Origin: Bactericera cockerelli
Lineage: Eukaryota > Arthropoda > Insecta > Hemiptera > Triozidae
Assembly (NCBI GenBank): GCA_024516035.1
Contig: CM044959.1
Span: 18,558,525-18,622,524 of the forward strand
Direction of reading: 5' to 3'
Length of the DNA stretch: 64,000 nucleotides
In this document: positions 59,701 to 64,000 of the stretch, one piece after another
Numbering within the stretch: position 1 is the stretch's first letter
How the letters are laid out: each line of letters begins with the position of its first letter
Notes under the pieces: generated by a model
What the model saw: the letters and a program-made list of their open reading frames with translations, nothing else
Told to the model about the DNA's origin: nothing
Database searches by the model: none
Translations under genes and position numbers: made by a program

Positions 59701-61411
59701 AATTTGTGTTCTACTCATTGCATCTAGAATGTAATACAGAACCATATTACAAAAAGTAGCTTGCATTTACTTGGATATAATCATATTATGCCGAATTGTA
59801 AATAATAAATAAAAAATTCTGTGAAATCGGTCTACTTAAATTTATATTTAAGTAGACGTAAATTTTCAATTTGACTTTGAATAATTGCACACTATAAGTT
59901 GGATGGTTCAGAAAAATTCAGGCACTCATCTAATAATAAAAAAAACTTATAGATTTGCCATGTAAGCAAACCATGTATCTACACTTGTCTCATACTAGAC
60001 TAGCAGCAGTATATATTAAGCACACAAGTAAATGTGTAAAGGATATTTTATTGCTGGGATCTGTGCTCACATTTATTTTCTTCCCCTGCCCATCGTCACT
60101 CGTCGTGTTGAAAAGTTAACCCCAAATGGAGACATCGTGTAACGCATTTGTCATTAGAAAAACTTCCGAAACCCTTGCGATAAATGTTGTGCCCTTCAAC
60201 ACAACCCCTCCTCTACAGTTTTCCCGATGTCTTTTATCCTTCATTAGTTATTTTTGAGTGACACCTTGTGTCGAACATTGACAGGAGGGAAAAAGGTAAA
60301 AATGTAGAAGAATGTAGTTGAGAGGAAATAAATAAATCATGTAAGGAAATAGAAAAGTTTACTTTGGAGTAAAAGTTGTAGTTTAACACCGTCAAACATT
60401 TGTCTTTCCGTCAACTTGATGTGAAAACTTCACATATCATCCTGAAGTTCTTATTTTCACCTGGTTAAGAACTTATCTGTTAATGGATATCATTATTTCA
60501 TAAGAGAAATGTGCAAAACCTGAGACAGGTTGACTGATAAAGTAGATAAACTGCTTTTGGTTTATTAAAAGTCTACTGTACACTAGACATTCTGTCTGGT
60601 TGCGAACGATGTGAGTATGGTTTAGCTTAATGGACATTTGTCTCTATCTATCTATGTCTGTAGGTATGTAACGCGATAAAAGTGTAACTTTTCACAAATC
60701 GAGGTGAAATTTTCAGGGTATGTTGCATACATTTGCTGTATGGACCACATCAATATAAGCAACGTCGAGGAGGGCTAAGAAATGGGTAAAATCTTTTTAT
60801 CACAGTAAAAGTTGCAAAATTTGTCATAACTATCTAATATTTTCGGGGTATGTTTCAGACATGCTTATAGTTCAATATTTACTTTTGAATGACACCATAT
60901 TAAGCAGCAGTGTTGAGTTAGGCTAAAAAATGGATCAAAATGTCTTTATTGTACTGTCTCCCTGTCGGACGTTGAATAGATTTGTTACCAGCCATGACAG
61001 GCCAAAATTTCCTTCCTAACACTATGTTGGTTAGTACTAGAAAGTGCATTCAGCCGTAAAATATGGAAGTAAGAGTGCCATAACCAGACAAACTCAACTA
61101 TGAAGTTCCATACATGCTTAGAATTTAATGTACATTCTTTTAATGACACCATGTTAAGCATCGTTGAGTAAGGCTAAGATATGGGACAAAATTTATTTTA
61201 GATGGCCTTGTTGAGGCGATTTTCTTTTAAATTATTTATAATATATAGAAAATATAGGTAGACTGAGGAGGGACCAATGTTGGCAATAAATCACCAAATC
61301 AATATTTTGAAATATCAGTGACAAATTAATGAAATATTCTACTCACATCATCACTCCTGACAATGGTAGCTACTTCATTGACAATTTCCTTGAAAAGATT
61401 TCTGGCTTCAA
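56789..61411 (-). CDS. Proline-rich protein, SOWAH-like N-terminal domain (3 internal exons)
   Basis: Exons 61347-61411, 58909-59682 and 56789-56935. The first two join as EARNLFKEIVNEVATIVRSD then GEKYLILKKRYRP, which resembles the end of the winged-helix domain at the N-terminus of sosondowah (SOWAH) ankyrin proteins. A long Ser/Pro/Tyr-rich region follows, with polyproline runs (PPPYRPPPPP, VPPRRRNSDKF) that could bind SH3 or profilin. The third exon gives NISVKECMRKFNRLASES. The middle exon changes frame twice: near 59560 (five C where six fit, in NSP-RNSTPSRYSS) and near 59095 (before PPPVPPRRRNSD). Other exons, including any ankyrin repeats, are not seen here. SOWAH assignment is tentative. 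Confidence 0.55.
57115..57260 (+). repeat. Interspersed repeat family S6, best copy
   Basis: gatgctggtattccggccca, gcaggctgggagagtataag, gaatggagggttacaccccc, gaccatgtagttgaaagcg, acgttaaacc. Class not determined. Confidence 0.65.
57718..57858 (-). repeat. SINE family S2
   Basis: atcatttgtgttgatcactt through aactagctttgctacgctga and ccaccgacctctcggttaca to ctactgaggtcggt on the + strand. It lies in the intron of the proline-rich gene. Confidence 0.8.
59683..61346. other. Intron with diverged repeats
   Basis: No exon seen. Three diverged copies of a motif (tgacaccat.ttaagca, gttgag..aggctaa, atggg.caaaat) lie at about 60740, 60890 and 61145. Confidence 0.45.
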
Positions 61412-62837
61412 CTGCAACAATAAAGAAAATTCAATAATTAAATCTCCACTTTTGAATATCACAACTTTATAATTAGGTAGCAAAGGGTTGGTCTCAACAA
61501 CTTTTAATTTTTATTTTATCGCTGGCCCCTTTGAATAGTAACCCTGGAAGCTAAAATCCTGTTAATGTAGGAAACTTAATTTTTTTTTATTACTTTTAGA
61601 AAAAATAGGTATAAATATATTATACAATATCTAGATATTATGATTGGTAGAAAGACAGACTTAAGGGATGAACTGGTCTCATCTTCATTCAAATTCTATT
61701 TTATAATTTGGCCTTTAATCTAGATATTTTATTAACAATGTCTGCCTATAAAATGTAAATAGGTACACAAGAAAAAGTTGAAAATATTACAAAACACATT
61801 AAAAATAAATTGATTTGATTTTTTATAAATTAATGTCTTTCCAGTATAAATTGAATACATATAACTATTAAAAATACAATGTTATCTGTTTTCTGTTTAG
61901 TGGTTAACATGGTAATAACAACAGTATAGCACTTATCTTTGCTTTACCATTGATTATTAATTTGGGCCTAACCCTCATATGAGTGAATTAAATGATTTTT
62001 AGGTTTTGGTTTTTTTAGATCCCATGAAATCTCCAGAGTGATTTTCAGTTAGAAAAATAGAAGAAGAAAAAATATCTTTTGAAACTGATCTTCCACATGC
62101 AACAATGACTTTTAAATAGGGTTAAATCACCTATGGAGATTTCTTACATGGGAGGTATATCTGTCTCATTATGAAAGAAATATCTAATTACAGCAGAATT
62201 TTGCTAATTCAAAATACTTCAATCCTTAACTTTACTTGTTGAACTCCACTCCTTATTTGAAATCTCGACAACTTGAAAGCTTCTGTCCCTTGAATTTCAA
62301 GTTAGCGGGATTCTACTGCATACAATAACATCCCATGTGCAAGAAATTTGTACAAAATTTCTCAGGTGATAGTAGAAGTTGATAACTTTAAATGGGACCA
62401 TTTAAAATATGTCTCCTGATCATGTAGAAATTTACATTGAAATTTATACAGTAGTTTTTGAGATTTCAAGGAATGCAACAACAGATTGACTGACAGAAAG
62501 TTACACAAAACCAGAGTTGCTCAGGACATTTTGACATGTCCAGAAATATGAATTTTTATTGACACAATACTTCTGATAGGTATCTACTGTTAAATATTCT
62601 TCAGAAGTAAAATAAAAATCACAGAAAATGGGAAGTTTTGAACAAATTTCTTTCAGATGTCTGCCTCGGGGGGAAAATTAAACAGAGAGTATAAAATATT
62701 TTCTCACAAGCGGACTATAAACAGAAAGTTTAGCCAACCCTAGAAAGCAATCCTATCTTGCAGTTCCTCAAGGGTTGAATGGCTTATAAAGAAAAAGTGC
62801 AAGTTCTCATGATGGTTGATCAAATAAATGATCACAC
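61412..62837. other. Unannotated AT-rich interval
   Basis: No exon or strong repeat recognised; presumably intron upstream of the 61347-61411 exon. Confidence 0.4.
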
Positions 62838-63437
62838 ATATCGCCGCTGCAAACACAAACTGTTGTATCTGCAAATTTTGCCATTTTCAGTTAAGAAGCG
62901 CACATAAATAAAGAGGTGCTTTGTTAAACTGTTGGCATAATGGGACTACCTGTCTTGCGCTGACAGTCTAAATAAAAAACAAAATAAAATAAAAATAGTG
63001 GTTCGTGCTTGCTGAGAATCTTTGAAACTCACATACAGCTAACCTTAAAACTTGAATACTTCGGGAAGGAGTTGAGATACAGATACGACAGTTCGTGACG
63101 TGAAAAAGGAAGAATGTGCGCTTCTTAACTGAAAATGGCAAAATTTGCAGATACGAGAGTTTGTGTTTGCAGCGGCGATATTATATCGTCGTTCCAAACA
63201 CAAACTGTCGTATCTGAAAAATCTTCATTTTTCAGGAGAGCCAAATTAAGTTTTTTTGCTTCTTATATTTTGACCAGAAAAGTGAGATACAGAACTTGAA
63301 TACTTCGGGAAGGAGTTGAGATACAGATACGACAGTTCGTGACGTGAAAAAGGAAGTTTCAAACCACCATGTGCGCTTCTTAACTGAAAATGGCAAAATT
63401 TGCAGATACGACAGTTTGTGTTTGCAGCGGCGATATG
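62838..63437. mobile_element. Inverted-repeat element with internal tandem copy
   Basis: Left end atatcgccgctgcaaacaca and right end tgtgtttgcagcggcgatat are part of about 67-bp inverted repeats (62838-62905, 63370-63437). A third, direct copy lies at 63115-63181, and the flanking block with gggaaggagttgagatacag is repeated at about 63060 and 63306. So a TIR element with an internal about 250-bp tandem duplication; target duplication not resolved. Confidence 0.75.
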
Positions 63438-64000
63438 CTGGCTACAACAACAACTACATGGGATTTTTTTTTTTTTTTTTAATTAGAAAATTTGATTTAT
63501 TCCATTATTTGAAAAGGTTTTTGAAAAATGGTCATTTCATACAGATTTCTTCCATTTGAGAGATAGTATAAGAAATTTATTAAAAAATTAATTCCTGGAA
63601 AGAGTTCATGTTTTCTCCTGATTTACATTTCTTTCCGACAAAAAAGATCTCATTAGTGTCAATGGGGGGTTTTACCCAACTTTTACACTATCAAATTAAA
63701 CCAAACCAGCTTGGAGTGGGCCCGGGAATAGCTAGAAGAATGGATTGCCATTATGACCATGCTGTGTTCAATTTGTGTCATACCTATCAGTATATTAAAA
63801 CTGATGTATTAAACAGCCATCTCTGTGGTCCATGGGTCCCAATTATTTAATGCAGATATTTATTAGTGGATAAATATGAGTCAAATAGTTATTCTTTTAT
63901 TTAGGACAGAAAAAACTTGAAGCTATCTTACATCACAAAACCAACTTCACAGACTCAATTTCTAGCAAGTGGGATCTGAAACATGTATTTGAAAACTGTT

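Noticed and set aside
63344..63850. Two short plus-strand ORFs at the right edge
   Set aside because: They overlap repeat and T-run sequence and show no motif or splice support.

Overview
The window is eukaryotic nuclear DNA, most likely from an arthropod and probably an insect. It has AT-rich introns with GT-AG borders, several conserved animal genes split into small exons, and a dense mixture of BEL/Pao, Gypsy, non-LTR, tRNA-derived SINE and cut-and-paste elements. Two 100-base N runs (23261-23360 and 43857-43956) mark scaffold gaps of unknown size, so gene order across them is not secure.

Layout. 155-4242 (+): the 3' part of an MDP-1-like HAD-fold gene, five exons. 5950-10206 (-): UCHL5/UCH37, the proteasome-associated deubiquitinase, seven exons. 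11098-13265 (+): TRMT112, three exons, head to head with UCHL5 across about 890 bp. 13423-19298: a complete BEL/Pao retrotransposon with identical 274-bp LTRs, an uninterrupted 1738-codon ORF and a ctgta target duplication, inserted 162 bp past the TRMT112 stop. 19735-22609: two adjacent long-palindrome elements. 24552-27118 (+): three exons of the Abl tyrosine kinase (SH2 end to the start of the kinase domain). About 27690-37650: a composite tandem array that repeatedly carries a copy of the last coding exon of a membrane-protein gene, with a 5.2-kb SGNH/FLYWCH LINE inserted in it. 37651-43254 (-): the last two exons of that membrane-protein gene, with a Gypsy element (38867-42838) in the intron between them. 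44437-52657 (-): a second SGNH-ORF1 LINE, split by a TA-targeting inverted-repeat transposon (47573-50026). 54794-55049: a hAT-type MITE with an 8-bp target duplication. 56789-61411 (-): three exons of a proline-rich gene that resembles sosondowah (SOWAH). The rest is intron or intergenic sequence with SINEs and microsatellites.

Three patterns run through the window. First, many otherwise conserved reading frames are broken by single-base indels, mostly missing bases in short homopolymers, which points to consensus errors in a long-read assembly more than to gene death. Second, the 3' ends of coding exons have been tandemly duplicated in four unrelated genes. Third, both LINE families carry an SGNH-hydrolase domain in ORF1, and one also carries an N-terminal FLYWCH-like zinc finger. 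All function statements rest on recognising protein families by eye; no database search was run.
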